Assembly (NCBI GenBank): GCA_010094045.1
Contig: ML986688.1
Span: 71,411 to 135,410, forward strand
Reading direction: 5' to 3'
Length of the DNA: 64,000 nt
Origin: Lojkania enalia
Taxonomy: Eukaryota > Ascomycota > Dothideomycetes > Pleosporales
Below the pieces are notes generated by a model. The model searched no databases and was not told the origin of the DNA. It saw only the letters and a program-made list of their open reading frames with translations. Below, piece by piece: positions 23,386 through 35,513 of this stretch. Position 1 is the first letter of the stretch, and every line of letters begins with the position of its first letter. The position numbers and the translations under genes were made by a program.

Positions 23386-24961
23386 TCAAAGCCACCCATG
23401 ATGCTTCCTGACCGTCCAATCTACCTTGGTCATGCCCCTCAAATCATCTCCGTTTAAATAATCGACACCCTCCTTGACTAGTACGTCCCAAACGTGGTTT
23501 CGCAAACCGATGGGCCACTTTGGAGTGTTCCAGTATCGCACCTTTAAGCCCCTGCTATGTGCACCTTGGATCTGGCCGCGGACAAGGTCGATTTGTTTGG
23601 CAGAGAGGCGGCTGCCCCAGATACGGCCGACGGATTTCTTGAAGGAGACTGAGGCGTAATAGGAGTTTGCTTCGTCGAAGACGGAATCCGGGGTAGTGCC
23701 CACAGTGCCTTGGCCTGATCGCCGGCGCTGGGGTCCAGGAGATAGGGGTTGGAGATTGGGGTCGTGGTGGTATTGTGCCGTGGTTGGCTGTTCGTACATT
23801 CGGTCGAGGGGTGCATCGAAGAAGATGTCGCGATACGTCGTGTTCGCGATGATCAGGTCAAAGGGAGCATTGCCAGTTGCCACTACAGTGATTGGGCCGT
23901 GCACAACTGTTTCACCGTCGAAGTGGCTAAGGTACCCTTTTTCGCGCAAAGTAGAAAGCTGATCTCGGACAACAGGGTAAATGTCCGGTCCATAGTTCTT
24001 AAAGTCGACAAGGAGGACTAGGGTCTGGGCCGGATTTGTGTCGAAAACGCCATTTTTGATGTTCGTGTCTGCGGGTTCAAATTCATTCACTGAATTTTGC
24101 TGGTCTAGGATCTGAACCAGCGGATCAACGTACAAAGAGCGGAAGGTTCGGTTTTTAGTAAGGGAAATGGTGTTGTGGCCGACATAGAGCTCGTTTTCAA
24201 ATAACCAGACGTCTGCTTCAACACCCGTGCAGCCATAATGTAGGGCTTCATAAAGGGGAACCCGACGCCAGTAGTCGTTGTGCGAATGGCATTGAATAGG
24301 AACCACATCTCGCGTGAAGTCGGTAGGGTAGGATGAGAGTCCCTCGCCAAGTTCGCCGGGGGCACCCCAGTTGGGGAGAAAGGAATCACTGTCGTCCCAG
24401 AGGACTGGTACCAAAGACATGAAGACATTGGCAAGATGAACGACGCCGCTAAGGGAAGTGTCAGCGAGCATGTTAGAAAAGGTTGTGTGAATAACGCATA
24501 TACAGGCAGCGTTATTGGGGAATATCGGAATCTCTTCCTCCTCATTATCTTATAGGACAGCCTATCGAGACACCGCATGTCCACGTGTTTCGGATACCTA
24601 CGGAAGAGAGTGGCACTTACAAAAAGCACAGCACAAGCACCGGTGCAGCAACACATAGTCTTATAATCCATTTCCTCTTCAAAGGCTTTGCTCTCGCAAA
24701 TCGACTTTTATCGTCGCGCCGCCTCAGCAGTTCATGCTCTGGCAACGGTTCTCTCCCATTTCGCCTCCGTCGGATCGTCATGAGTAGTCGTCGCCAAACC
24801 GTGCCCCGCTTGCTCAAATCTACGTCTTCGTAATCTTCCTCGCCATTTTCGAGTGCCCTTAGCGATACGATGGGTGCATCTTTCAGCGGAATGTTGAGGC
24901 TCGAGCAAGAGAAGTCGTCGCGAAAGGTGTCAGCGGGGGATGAGGAGATCGGATTCGCCAT
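23386..24961 (-). CDS. AIM6: AIM6-like membrane PLC-type phosphodiesterase
   Basis: Two exons (24961-24621, 24448-23386) give 467 aa. The 172-nt intron has donor GTAAGT and acceptor CCCTTAG preceded by a CTAAC branch site. The first 97 residues are cytosolic and charged (MTIRRRRNGR, LLRRRDDK). A membrane segment follows at about 98-126. The rest is a TIM-barrel phosphodiesterase of the AIM6 family: CHSHNDYWRRVPLYEAL at about 168-184, GVEADVWL, then TLVLLVDFK, and KVRYWNTPKWP near the end. His and Glu/Asp residues expected for metal binding are present (HSHND, EAD). In yeast the family name comes from altered mitochondrial inheritance; the enzymatic substrate is not established. The name depends on recalled family motifs. 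Confidence 0.8.
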
Positions 24962-26450
24962 GTCAGGTACGGGCCAATGAGCGTCGGCCGGGCTGCGAGA
25001 TCCCTGGCGCCCTTAACCGAGAAGCGAGAATGAGATTGGTGCTAGCGCTACGAGAGAATCAGGCCAACAGACGGCACCTCCAGTGTCGGCGTCGCACAGC
25101 ACGGTGAAGAAGATATCTGGTGTGGGGAGAATGCAAAAGTGCCTGGCTATGGGGTGACCGGGCTGGGCGTCGCGAGGTTTTAAGAAAGAGGCTCACAAGA
25201 GAAGCCAGAAGTTCAGGAGGCGCCACAATCTAAAAAGAGGTTCCAGATAACAGGTTCGGGCAATGCAGCATGCACTGTATGAGCGGCCGGGTAACACAGA
25301 CTAGGGTCGAGTTGGAAAGTGGGAGCAATGGGGTCCAGTCGTAAGCGGTGGTAGTAATGAGGGCGTCGGGGTGAGCGCTCGCGGAAAAGGCAATTAGTAG
25401 CTGACGGCGATTTCGCGCTCGACGGCGAAAATGGTAGCACTCGAGACGTGCATAGCTGTTGCAACAGCGAGGCCTTGTGGGGAGGATATCGAAAGGATAT
25501 AATGCGCACTCGCAAGTCTGGCCGACGATAGCGGGAATCAGTTTTCTTCACACCTTCGGCGCACGCATTCACTTAGCGCCTTGTGATTGGTCCGCTTTCG
25601 GCTTTCACGATGGCGGGTGGTGGGCGGCAGAAACCGCAGAGGTGACCAACTTTAGCCACGCAGCTGCTTCCTATGTTTTGACTTGCTGGGAAAGGAAGAA
25701 GCATCGTGGGCTTTGTTTGGCTGCTTTGCCCCCGAGCAGGTAGCCCGTCTGTCATCTGCCATCTGTTCCAAAGTTGCTCTGCTCCAAGTAGCATCTCGTG
25801 TGCCCTCAGCTAAATCGCATTCTACCGTCCTTCTTGCACTCGGTCTTGGTGACTGATTTCCCAACTCAGGCAAGTCTGTTTTGCGTGCCCTCAAGCCATG
25901 CGTTGAGTCCTAGAGTCAAACCCTTGAGGAGTTAGGTTGATGAGCAAATCGTCTCGAGGTTTCAAGACTCCGACGCACTGTGCCTGGTGCAAATAATAAG
26001 CATCGAGCCACGCATCGTCATCAGCCGCGCAATCCATACATATAGAGCCAAACTGGTTCGCAAGGTGAGATGGGCGTCATCTGACAGAATCACACACCCA
26101 GATGCATGCCTATATAAATTCGCACCACGTGGAGGATCCCTGGGCGTACTAGGAAATACAACGGAGATGCGCCGAACAGCATTTGATGCCGATGACCTTA
26201 TTCATCCTACGGCTTAATACTGTTGCCATAGCTTCTAGCATCGAGTAGAAGGACTTGACTAAATCATCACTTATCAATATCTTTTACTTGTCGTAAATTG
26301 GTCTGTTGCGGCCCACGCATCTAGAAGGGAGAAGCTTAAGCTATGCCTGTGCCAAGAACCGCTTATCGATAGCACATTCGGTCGGTGCCGAACCGCAAAC
26401 TTTTCGGAACGGCAAAGTTCATCGCAGCCCAAGCTAGGAACACCATCAAC
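24962..26450. other. Divergent intergenic region, AIM6-like and basic nuclear protein
   Basis: A 1.5-kb divergent spacer. It contains an inverted CCAAT motif (TGATTGGTCC, about 25583-25592) just upstream of a short open stretch MAGGGRQKPQR that ends at a stop. No ORF here has domain support, and the long antisense ORF at 25213-25572 looks random. Confidence 0.4.
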
Positions 26451-27391
26451 ATGCCCCACAAACACAAGAGGAAAGCTGATGGTGATGAGTCGTAGTATGT
26501 GCGCTTATATCTCACTACACTCTTTTCCTAACCAAGCCCAGCTTCGATCTTCCCCCCACACGGCGCGCAGCACCCCTCCCGGTCGGCAAGGGCAGAGCGC
26601 CAAATCCAGCTCCGAAGAAGCGCAAAATAGCCAATGGCTACGGCTCAGATGACACGCCCAAAGCTTTCGCACGCCTCATGCGAAGAAACACGATGAGCAA
26701 AGCTCGGAGTGGACTCGACAATGGCCCTCAATCCAAGGCTAAGAAACGCAAGGTCGATGATGCAGTCCCAGACACAGCCGATAGTGAAGCCCAGGCCAAA
26801 CCAAAAATAATGCCCGGCGAGAAGTTGTCTGAGTTTGGGCAAAGAGTAAACCAAGCTTTGCCGTTATCGAGCGTGCAGAGGAAGGGAAAGAGGATCGAGG
26901 GCGTCAGGGATCATAAGGTAACAAGGCATGAGAAGAAGCTTCGAAGGCTCCAGGAAGGATGGCGGAAAGAGGAGGCTCGAATACGGGAGAAGGAGCAAGA
27001 AGAGCGGGAGTTGGCAGAGGAAGAACAAGATGAAATCGACGCGATGTGGGAGGATAGAATGGCTGATATCCCCGCTACAAGCGCTAAGAAGGGTAAGAAG
27101 GGCAAGAAGAAGCTAGTTGTCGGCGAGTTAGACGACAAGGAGGAAGACCCTTGGGAGGCGCTAAAGAAGAAAAGAGAGGAGAGGAAAGGGCTGCATGACG
27201 TGGTTCAGGCGCCTCCACAGTTCACAAGAATACCCAGGGAGATCTTCAAAGTCAAGAACGGTGCGAAGGTCAACGTCAGCAATATACCAAACTCAGTCGG
27301 AAGTTTGAGAAAGAGAGAAGAGCTTGGAGAGGCACGCCAGGGTATCATTGATACATATCGGAAGTTGATGGAGGCGAGGAGGAGCAATTAG
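26451..27391 (+). CDS. Basic coiled-coil protein, probably nucleolar
   Basis: Two exons (26451-26494, 26542-27391) give 297 aa. The 47-nt intron splits the Tyr codon that leads into YFDLPPTRRAAPLP. The protein starts with a basic MPHKHKRKADGDE and carries several Lys/Arg clusters (APKKRKIANG, KAKKRKVDD, KKGKKGKKK) that act as nuclear or nucleolar signals in other proteins. The middle (about 160-215) is a long charged coiled coil (KLRRLQEGWRKEEARIREK). The C-terminal part is more ordered (PPQFTRIPREIFKVKNGAKVNV). This layout recalls CCDC137-like proteins of animals; that is a weak resemblance from memory. The function is unknown. Confidence 0.75.
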
Positions 27392-27714
27392 ATTTATATA
27401 GTCGATGCACAATCATTTGATTCAAGTCTGAACACTTATTTATGCAATGGCGGTAACTTCACTCGCTCCTATGCATGTCTCGACAGCTGCAGGTATTAGC
27501 TCGGGTCTCGGGGAAGGACAGTTCACGTGACATGCTCGCGTGGGGGGAGGGTCCGTGCGCGTAGAATTTCAGACCCCGCCACTTCGGCCCTGGCGAGTCT
27601 CAATTATTGCGCGATCGCGACAACTTCCTTGGCTTCTAGTTCGACCCCCCCCTACGTCAGTCTTATTATGCCCTAACTTTTTGGTCAACTCTATTTCGCT
27701 CTCTACGACAGGTG
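27392..27714. promoter_or_regulatory. Promoter region of the TFIIIC subunit gene
   Basis: A 323-bp spacer between two + genes. It has C-rich and CT-rich blocks near 27640-27715 before the proposed start ATG at 27715. No other gene is visible. Confidence 0.4.
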
Positions 27715-30700
27715 ATGAGAAGGAGACGACCGGATGGAGGGGTGGCGAAGGGCGTGGACGAGCTCATTGAGTTTTTGCTCTCGGAGATCGCCCTTTGTGG
27801 AGCTCAAGGTACGTATCATTGGAAAATTCACCCGTCTACTTCATGACTCGCATACGTTTTTGCCTTTTGCTGGATCTATTTTCGAATTTGTATGCGAACG
27901 TACTAAGCACTTCGTTTCATGAGATTCGTCATGTCCATGGTACCATCTCTTGAAACCAAATGGAATGTGTTCGAGTCTCGGCTACGCACCAACACTTTCT
28001 TCTCGCAACACTAATTCTCGAATTTTAGGAGCCGGCAGCGAAGATTTCAGACGCTTCATTCAGAAATTCTACCAAGATTCTGATGGTAAATCCTTACCCT
28101 TCGATAATGTGCGATCTTCCGACCATGCACCTGGAGGGCTCGGTCGGGCTTTCTACGAGCGGATCTGGGACTGGGTCAGGAACGAACGGGACATCCGAAT
28201 TGCGTACCGCGACGAAATACGCGACTTAACCCTAACAGAATTTGAAGCGTTTGAACTACAAGAGACTGGAACCAATGGAGCCGACTACGTGTATGAGCAG
28301 CGATCGGGTCCTGGGCGCAAACCGAAAGAGCCGCTTCAAGGAAAAACACGTCCTTCGAATCGATCTACTTTCCGGAAAGTTCTGCAGCAACGTTTTAGGG
28401 CTGAAGGCTATGACAGCGGCAAACCATCTCTTTCTCGGTCCACTGAGATTTTCAGGTCCAATGCTCAAGAAAATGGCGTTGACCGTGAGTCACTGCTACG
28501 CAATAGAGTGTCAGCTTTGCCAGAGGAAGAACTGTCAGATCATAACGTCGAGAAGGACACTGAGCCTCAGAAGTATAGCCCCTGTCGAGTGCAAGGCGGA
28601 GAGCGCGACTCCCGCAAAGTCCCAAATAATGTCACGATGAAGCCGCCCATTTTTGACGATCCATCTCCTATAACGACTGCTCCTCGCATATATGCTAGCC
28701 AAAATCGATCATGGTATGCTGTTGCAGGTCATGGTATGGATCTGAATCAATTGCCTTTAATGGAATATACCCTACTCACCATCATTGCTTCCCATGGTGA
28801 GAAGGGAATCGAGCAGCCCGAGCTAGTCCGAATCAGCCAGCAGGATAAGCGATCGGTACCACACAGGACAGACGAACTCGCAAGAAAGGGTTACATTGTG
28901 AAAAGGCCCATACAGGCGAAAAGCGCTCGAACAAGTCTCTGTATCCATCAGAAATATGTCAAAAAAACGCCCCCAAAGGTAGACGATGTGTTTAAGGGCA
29001 GTCGCACCATCGTTCTTTCAGACTTCGTCTATCTCCTCTACGAATTTCTCAAGCCTATAGGCATTGTCGCTGTGAGAGATTTGAGAAACAGAATGGTAAG
29101 CTTGAACACTCTGCTTTAAGTCTTCGAATTAATTATGATAGGGAATTCCCGTTCCAAAGTGGAATGGACGCGCTGTTCGGACTTCCCTTCTTAGACTCGA
29201 AGAAACCGGATTCATCAAACGTTTGCGTGCACGTAAGACCGGGTCTAGCTGTGACTGGATTGTTTGCATAAGACTTGAACGAGCGCCAAACGAGATCGAT
29301 ATCAAGAATCTTAACAATAGACGCCGGAATCATTCCGCACTACACTCCGAGCCAACTGAACCAATTCTTGAAGAAGACGATGAGGGCGATAGCTTATATA
29401 GGGATGTCGACCTTGATATGTTGGAGGAAGCTAATGCCGAGGACGAAGAAGACAATTTACAAGAAATCACGAGGTTCCCACCACAGTGGACTCCGGATCT
29501 ACTCATTTCAAATATTATTTTCGAATACCTTGATTTGGTTGGAGTGGATGGGTCTGACGGAGCAAGCTTGCGTGATAGGACAATGGGCAAGTTCTGGAGA
29601 CGGCCTGCAGAAGCGTTTCTCTCGCGGGTAACAGATTTTTGGGAGCAGAGTCAACCACCACACCTACGACATCTAGCTATCATCAGGGATACCGCAGTCA
29701 AAAGGGAGAAAAAATTTGTCCACTATATTTACCGCACGTACGACAATTTCCAAAGAGTCGTCAATGTTGGACAGGCATTGTGGACATCAGTCAGTAAGGA
29801 GGTAAAGACAAAGTCGTCCGGAAGGTCAAAGCAACATCCTCGCAATCGGCCAATACTTGATCAATGGGGCTTTCATCCGATAAGCAAATCAAACTTTAAT
29901 CGTCGCATCCATTCTTCTTCTCTGACCGAGAGTCGAGCCACCCTTGTTCTGCCACGTACAGTACGACACCGAGACTTTAACATCCACGAATCAAGCCCAC
30001 AGCCAAGAGCCGCGGGACGGAGGTCAATGCCCAGGGTCAATAATTCTGTTTCTAAGGATCCTTTGCCTAGGGATGCTACTTCTAATATGAAGATGCGAAA
30101 GGAAGGTAATAGAGCGGCAACAGAACTAAAGCGAATCCAAAAATACGCCCAGAAATTAGCGATGGGTGAATTTGGCCAGATTTCGCCGACGTCTGTGCTC
30201 CGAACCCCCGGAAATGAAGATGGTTTCTCGTCACTACCCAAAGATATTTCCAAGTCGATAAAGAAGAAACAGCGGCAGACACCAACGAAGAAGGCACCCT
30301 CTTTTCCCTTGCTTACAGCAGAGCAAAGGGAAGAGCTGGGACTAGCCCCAACGGGGCGACTTGGGAAGACGATTGAAGCCAAGATCAAAGCATATCGCAA
30401 GGAAACGGGAGATCCGCAAGGCTTGCCGGATAACTTATTCGAGAATCAGGGAGACAGAAAGCGACATAATATAGAGCGGCGTACAAAAGTTACCAATCAA
30501 AATAGCGAGGATAAGGATGAAGACCAGATGGAGGATATTGTGCAACACGACCGGCCAGATGAAGCCCATTCTGACGAGGCGGCAATCCAAAATTCTCCGT
30601 CAAACGCTAAGGAATTAGAGGCTCATCAAGAGTATTCTACAGAGGAAAATAGTCTAACCCTGCCTCCAGGCTCAAGAAACGAAGCAACAACGCTTAGGAG

Positions 30701-33700
30701 GGAAAGGGCTTCCCGAAGCGAGTGGACCACAATCATGTCAACAAGTGCAGTTAATACCACGGAACGAGCTGTACATGGGCAAGCCCAAACTGAAATGGAC
30801 TCGACGTCATATGGCCCTTTATCAAGCGAGGAGACTTCTCCCCCAACCGACGCCACGAGCGCTCCCAATATTGCAGGCCCTACCGTCTCTGACCTTAGCA
30901 ATCAGAATGATCTGCAAGCCGAACGAGGACCCGTCAATCAGGAGCCAGGTTTTACACAAGCTTACTCATTTATAAATAGTCTCAAGGATAAAGGTGCTCT
31001 TCAGTCTGCTGAGCAAACGCCCGTGAAGCGCACAGCAGGGGAACAAAGCGAAGAAACCCAGTCCTCCCAAAGACACAGGTGCACAGAGGGTTATATTCCC
31101 TCTTCCTTAGCAGTACATGTTGGTAGCTTAGCTAGCAACAAGTCCAAGAGAGCGTCCGTGGAGCGTATAGCTGGTAAAGCAAATCAAGATATCCAGCCTC
31201 CAAAACAGCAGATACACACAAAACATCATGTTCCGGCAACGCCAGCCGCAGCAAACGAAAGTGTTTCAGAAAACTCAGCTCCAGCACCGGAGACCATCAT
31301 TGCGAGTATCGAAACACCGCATCATGGCCTAGAAGATCCCATATCGCGCAATAAATCGAGCACTGCCGCCTATCGTACCCAGTCGCAGCCGCGCACTCCA
31401 GCGTCTAACTTACAAGATCGCATCAATGAAATTATAAGGCAGTTCACTGATCGACCACATCCCGGCGTGTATATCAACCCCTTCGCTACCCGACCTATTC
31501 CCCGCGGTCGTCCAATGAAAGCTCTTATGGCCATTTTCAAATCCGAGCGACTTAAGGATTTTCCCTGGTTTCTACCTGATGATTTTACTCCGGTGGAAAA
31601 GAAATTTAGGAAAAGCAAGAAAGATACGCAACAGGCCAAATTGAAGACCAACCTACAGCCCAAGCCACTCACGGCACGAAGTAGGCCCATTACCAAAGCT
31701 CAGCGATCTCGTAGGAGTGATCAAGATGCTCCTACAGAACTGCATTCTTCGGTTCTTCCTAGGGCGGGATCGACTGGAGATCAACATGATTCTTCCAACG
31801 AAAAGCACGAAGACCGACAGAGCCCCGCAGGTGAGAAAAGACGATGCGCAGCTCTATCGCGAGAAGTGGTAAAAGATTCACAATACCGTCCAAACGCCGC
31901 GAGTAGTATGGAAACGAATGAATGCGACATTCTACCTATTCTCGATACGGCAACAGTACGTGAGAATCGCGTAGTGGAACAAGTCATTCCACAGCCCAGT
32001 GCTCCGGCAGAAGCTTCTTCGGGCCCAGCGTGGAATGCTGTCAATGGACTCGCACAGCAACATCAGAAACAGCTTTATCAGAGTCCCTATCTCCGGCAAT
32101 CATTTACGAGGCCCTCAATGGAAGGCGAGGGATCCGCAGAAGATAGAGTGCCGTCACATACGCTAGATAATGCCCAGGAGCTCTCCACAATATCTAATGT
32201 ACACAGTGTCAGGACGCCCAATAGAGCCGCGCAAGCCTGGAACAAACGTGGCGTGGTCCTTGGAGGGGGTACTGTCTGGCACTTCCGCGTTCAAATCATC
32301 GTAGACATCCTCACGCTATGCAACGGCGTTTTTCCTTTCAATGGGGAGATTTCGCAACCTTTTTACACTTTGTGGGAGCAGCGAGTTGGAGAAAACATGC
32401 CCAAGCCGGACCGAACTACCCTCACCAATACTATCAATTCTATGGTCGAGAACAATCCACCAAGGCTCAAGAAGATGATGTTTCATATTCCGGGTTTCGA
32501 CCGCAATGTTCCGGTACAGAAGTTAATAGTGACTTTTATAAACCTCACATCGTCGAGTCCTCAAGTCAAAGAACTTCAGCGCAATATCATTGCGAGTCAC
32601 CCAAACAAGTTCTACCCAATTCAGATCCGTCATCTCGTAGGGCCGGAACCGGCACCACGGAGACTGCAATTGCCGGAAATAGATGCGTCAATCGATTTGG
32701 GTCAGATATACCCTCGAGCGGCATTCGAGCTTGACCAAAAGATATCAGCATCTGCGCGCCAGCGGAAACGAATTGCTAATAACTCAAAGAAAAAAAGTGC
32801 TGCAAACCGGAAAAGAAAGGCTACCGAAGTAGAAGACTCACAAGGTCCTCAAACCCAGACCCGTGCCGGCCGGACGAAGCGTCTAAGACTAGACACCTTG
32901 AACAAGACACATATACCTGGAACCTCTCGTTTTCGCGATCTACGTAGGAATGATGAAAGGAAAAAGTCCAATGGCATTCCGGGTAACCAATCTGATTCAT
33001 CCGATGATACACCTTTGGCGAATTTGCGTCCACGATCAGTGACTGCGAGGTTCGATTCTCTTGATAACGAGAGTGGAGGTTTTGAGACCTTCGACGCTCA
33101 AAACTCGAAATCACTTTCCCACCGTCGGCGTCTTGATGGACTTCTATCGGCGCTTAGTAATCCTAGTGTTCGCTTCTACCCTACCATTGGTACTTTCTCT
33201 ACTGAGTTCGCCATCGAGAATACCTCCCATTCTTTGACTAAAGAAATTTCTAGTCAGGAGATTGAGGTCAAGACGTTAAAGCGAATCAGGATCGCAGAAG
33301 ATGAGCAGCATGATGCTGGCGAAGTTCCACGAAAAAAGCTCCGAATCATTCGCTATCTGTCCAAGGCGAAAAATTCTACTCTTGTAGACAACGCTGAAGA
33401 CCTCCTATCTTCTGACGAAGAAGTACTGAGCCAGAGAATCCTAAATAACCGGGCAACAATTAGGAGACATCCTTTACCGTCTCTGTTAGAGCGCTTGGCT
33501 GGTCTTACGGGTCACCAAAGCCAACCACTCTATATACCACCGAGGAAAAAGCAGAAAAATCGACGTCCTTGGGATAGTACTAGGTCAGCACGCGATTTCC
33601 GAGAGAGACATGAACGTAAGCTTGTGAAAATTCCATATCCGATAGATAGCTTCAAAAAGCTTCTCTTCGCCTTAGTCATTGTTTCCAGCATGTCGGCAGA

Positions 33701-35513
33701 AGAAGAGCAGTTGGACTGGAAGATTCTCGAGAGTATATACCGTTCTGATATCCGCTTCGATCTCCAGAAGACTAAGAAGATATGGCTTTGGATCAAGGAC
33801 AATATGGCTAGCCAAGTGGATGCACTCACTTCTTCTTTTCAATCATGCTATCTGGATGCGTATGAGAAGGGTGAGGTGGCCTCGTTGGAGGACCCCGAAA
33901 CCTATGATTGGGAAGCTCTTGTCGAATGGGCTTTGAAAACATGCAATTTCGCCGGTCCCTCACTAGCCGATATCCAACCCCATCTACCCAACTTCACCGT
34001 GGACGTATCTAATTACGAGCTTTTTGATCGTGCAGAGTGGTATCAAAAGTCCTCCTCACAAAAGAGTAGAGCAGAAACTTTCTTCAAGTTTTCATTCGGA
34101 TGTCCCATACATAATGATGTTCCATCTAGCAAACAAGATCAGGATAGCGCCCTTCGAGCCCGCGCTTTGGTGCGTTCTAACATTGCGACCCCACAGAGTG
34201 TTTATGATGCCGATCTTGCCCATCAGAAAATGAGCACCCTTGGCGAGACTCTCTTCGCAAAACAAGTAACAGAAATGGTGGAGCAAAAAATCATTAGGCT
34301 AAGAAAATTGAAGAGGTTGTTACCGGGACGAAACTACAACTTTACCGCACAATTTGCTACTCAATTTCGACGCCCTTTTGACATAGAGGAATTTATGGAA
34401 GCGGCTGCGTACAAGAAAATCCTGGATGCCGCATTTTCCAAGACCGACCCAGCCGATCGCCTTGTCCTTGTTTCTCGTACTGCAAGAGATGGTGCTGTTA
34501 TGGCCCTTCTCTCCCTCCTTAACCTAGGGATGGTCAAGACAGCCGCAAAACTTCCGCCTATCGATAACAATGTATCCAGCCCACGTCCAAAAATTTCAGT
34601 TTGGGGTTTTGCCGAAGGGGATTACAGGCATCGTTTCATTGACCGCAAACAATTGTTCTGGGATATTGCGGTTGTTCCAACCTCTAAATACCAGTTCGGA
34701 AATCCGCTCCAGCCGTCTGCAGTCCCATCGACTCCTTTAGAAAATATTACTTGGGTGCCTTTACCTAACCCTCCACTCCCTGGCAAGGATAACCCAGACG
34801 CATTGCTACCGATCTGGAGCAGCATTGACGGGAAATCCGTCACCTGGCCATGGTGGGCCCGCGTCCTCAACGTTGTCATCCAAGCAATGATCTTTCAGCC
34901 AGGCGTCTCTGCTGCCGAGATCTACAAGCATTGTACCAATGGGGTAGCGGAACTCTTCGAAGTTGAGTTGGTATTATCATGGCTATTGTCTATAAATGCC
35001 ATCAAGCAGATAGGCAGCGCTGCAGTCAATAAGGGCACCTTCATTGTCCAAGGAGGCTTCTGGGCCGTGTTTGGAGATGAGTTGAAGGAAGGGGACGACG
35101 ATTGGTTTGCTGATCACGTCAAGAGAGCTAGGAAGAACCAGCCATGGCGCCCTCAGCATAATACCCAATTTACAGAGACAGTGCGCGAGGAATCTGGCGA
35201 GATTCTTGCGAATGATGAGACGGTTAGAGAGGCCATTTTCCAGAATCCGGGCCGCCAGTATCGGGTCTTTAAGAAGAATGGGGTGGAGAAGATGAGGGAT
35301 CCTCCGGCTACTACGACAGCTGCGGAAGGGGCAGCAAGTCAAGCAACAGCTGCCCGGACTGTTGAGGAACGTCAAATCGCCCCCACTGCGGAGTCCGTGG
35401 AAGACAATGAAGATGTGGATGCGGAGGGTGAACCGGATGACATGATAGATGCGGAAGGCGAACCTGATGATATGTTAGATGCAGAGGGCGAATCTGACGA
35501 CGAGATTCTATGA
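27715..35513 (+). CDS. TFC3: TFIIIC large subunit, B-block binding (tau138-like)
   Basis: The product is the TFIIIC subunit that recognises the B block of tRNA gene promoters for Pol III. Three exons (27715-27808, 28029-29095, 29142-35513) give 2,510 aa, far longer than yeast Tfc3 (about 1,160). The N-terminus (VDELIEFLLSEIALCGAQG, then FRRFIQKFYQD) and the winged-helix B-block domain at about 270-330 (LLTIIASHGEKGIEQPEL) support the call. A second winged-helix part crosses the second junction (PVPKWNGRAVRTSLLRLEE). The middle, about residues 600-1,350, is mostly disordered and basic. Ordered stretches return after about 1,350 (GTVWHFRVQIIVDILTLC) and in the last 500 residues. The tail bears acidic tandem repeats. 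The first exon is supported by frame and donor only. Confidence 0.85.
35418..35510 (+). repeat. Three tandem acidic repeats at the TFIIIC C-terminus
   Basis: Three head-to-tail units of 30, 30 and 33 nt encode DAEGEPDDMI, DAEGEPDDML and DAEGESDDEIL just before the stop. DNA copies differ mainly at third codon positions, so the peptide repeat is kept. Confidence 0.9.

Noticed and set aside
25213..25572. 119-aa minus-strand ORF upstream of the AIM6-like gene
   Set aside because: It has no domain, no splice context and a random-looking composition.
33040..33070. B-box-like GGTTCGATTC inside the TFIIIC gene
   Set aside because: No A box, acceptor stem or T-arm pairing surrounds it, and it is coding sequence; not a tRNA gene.
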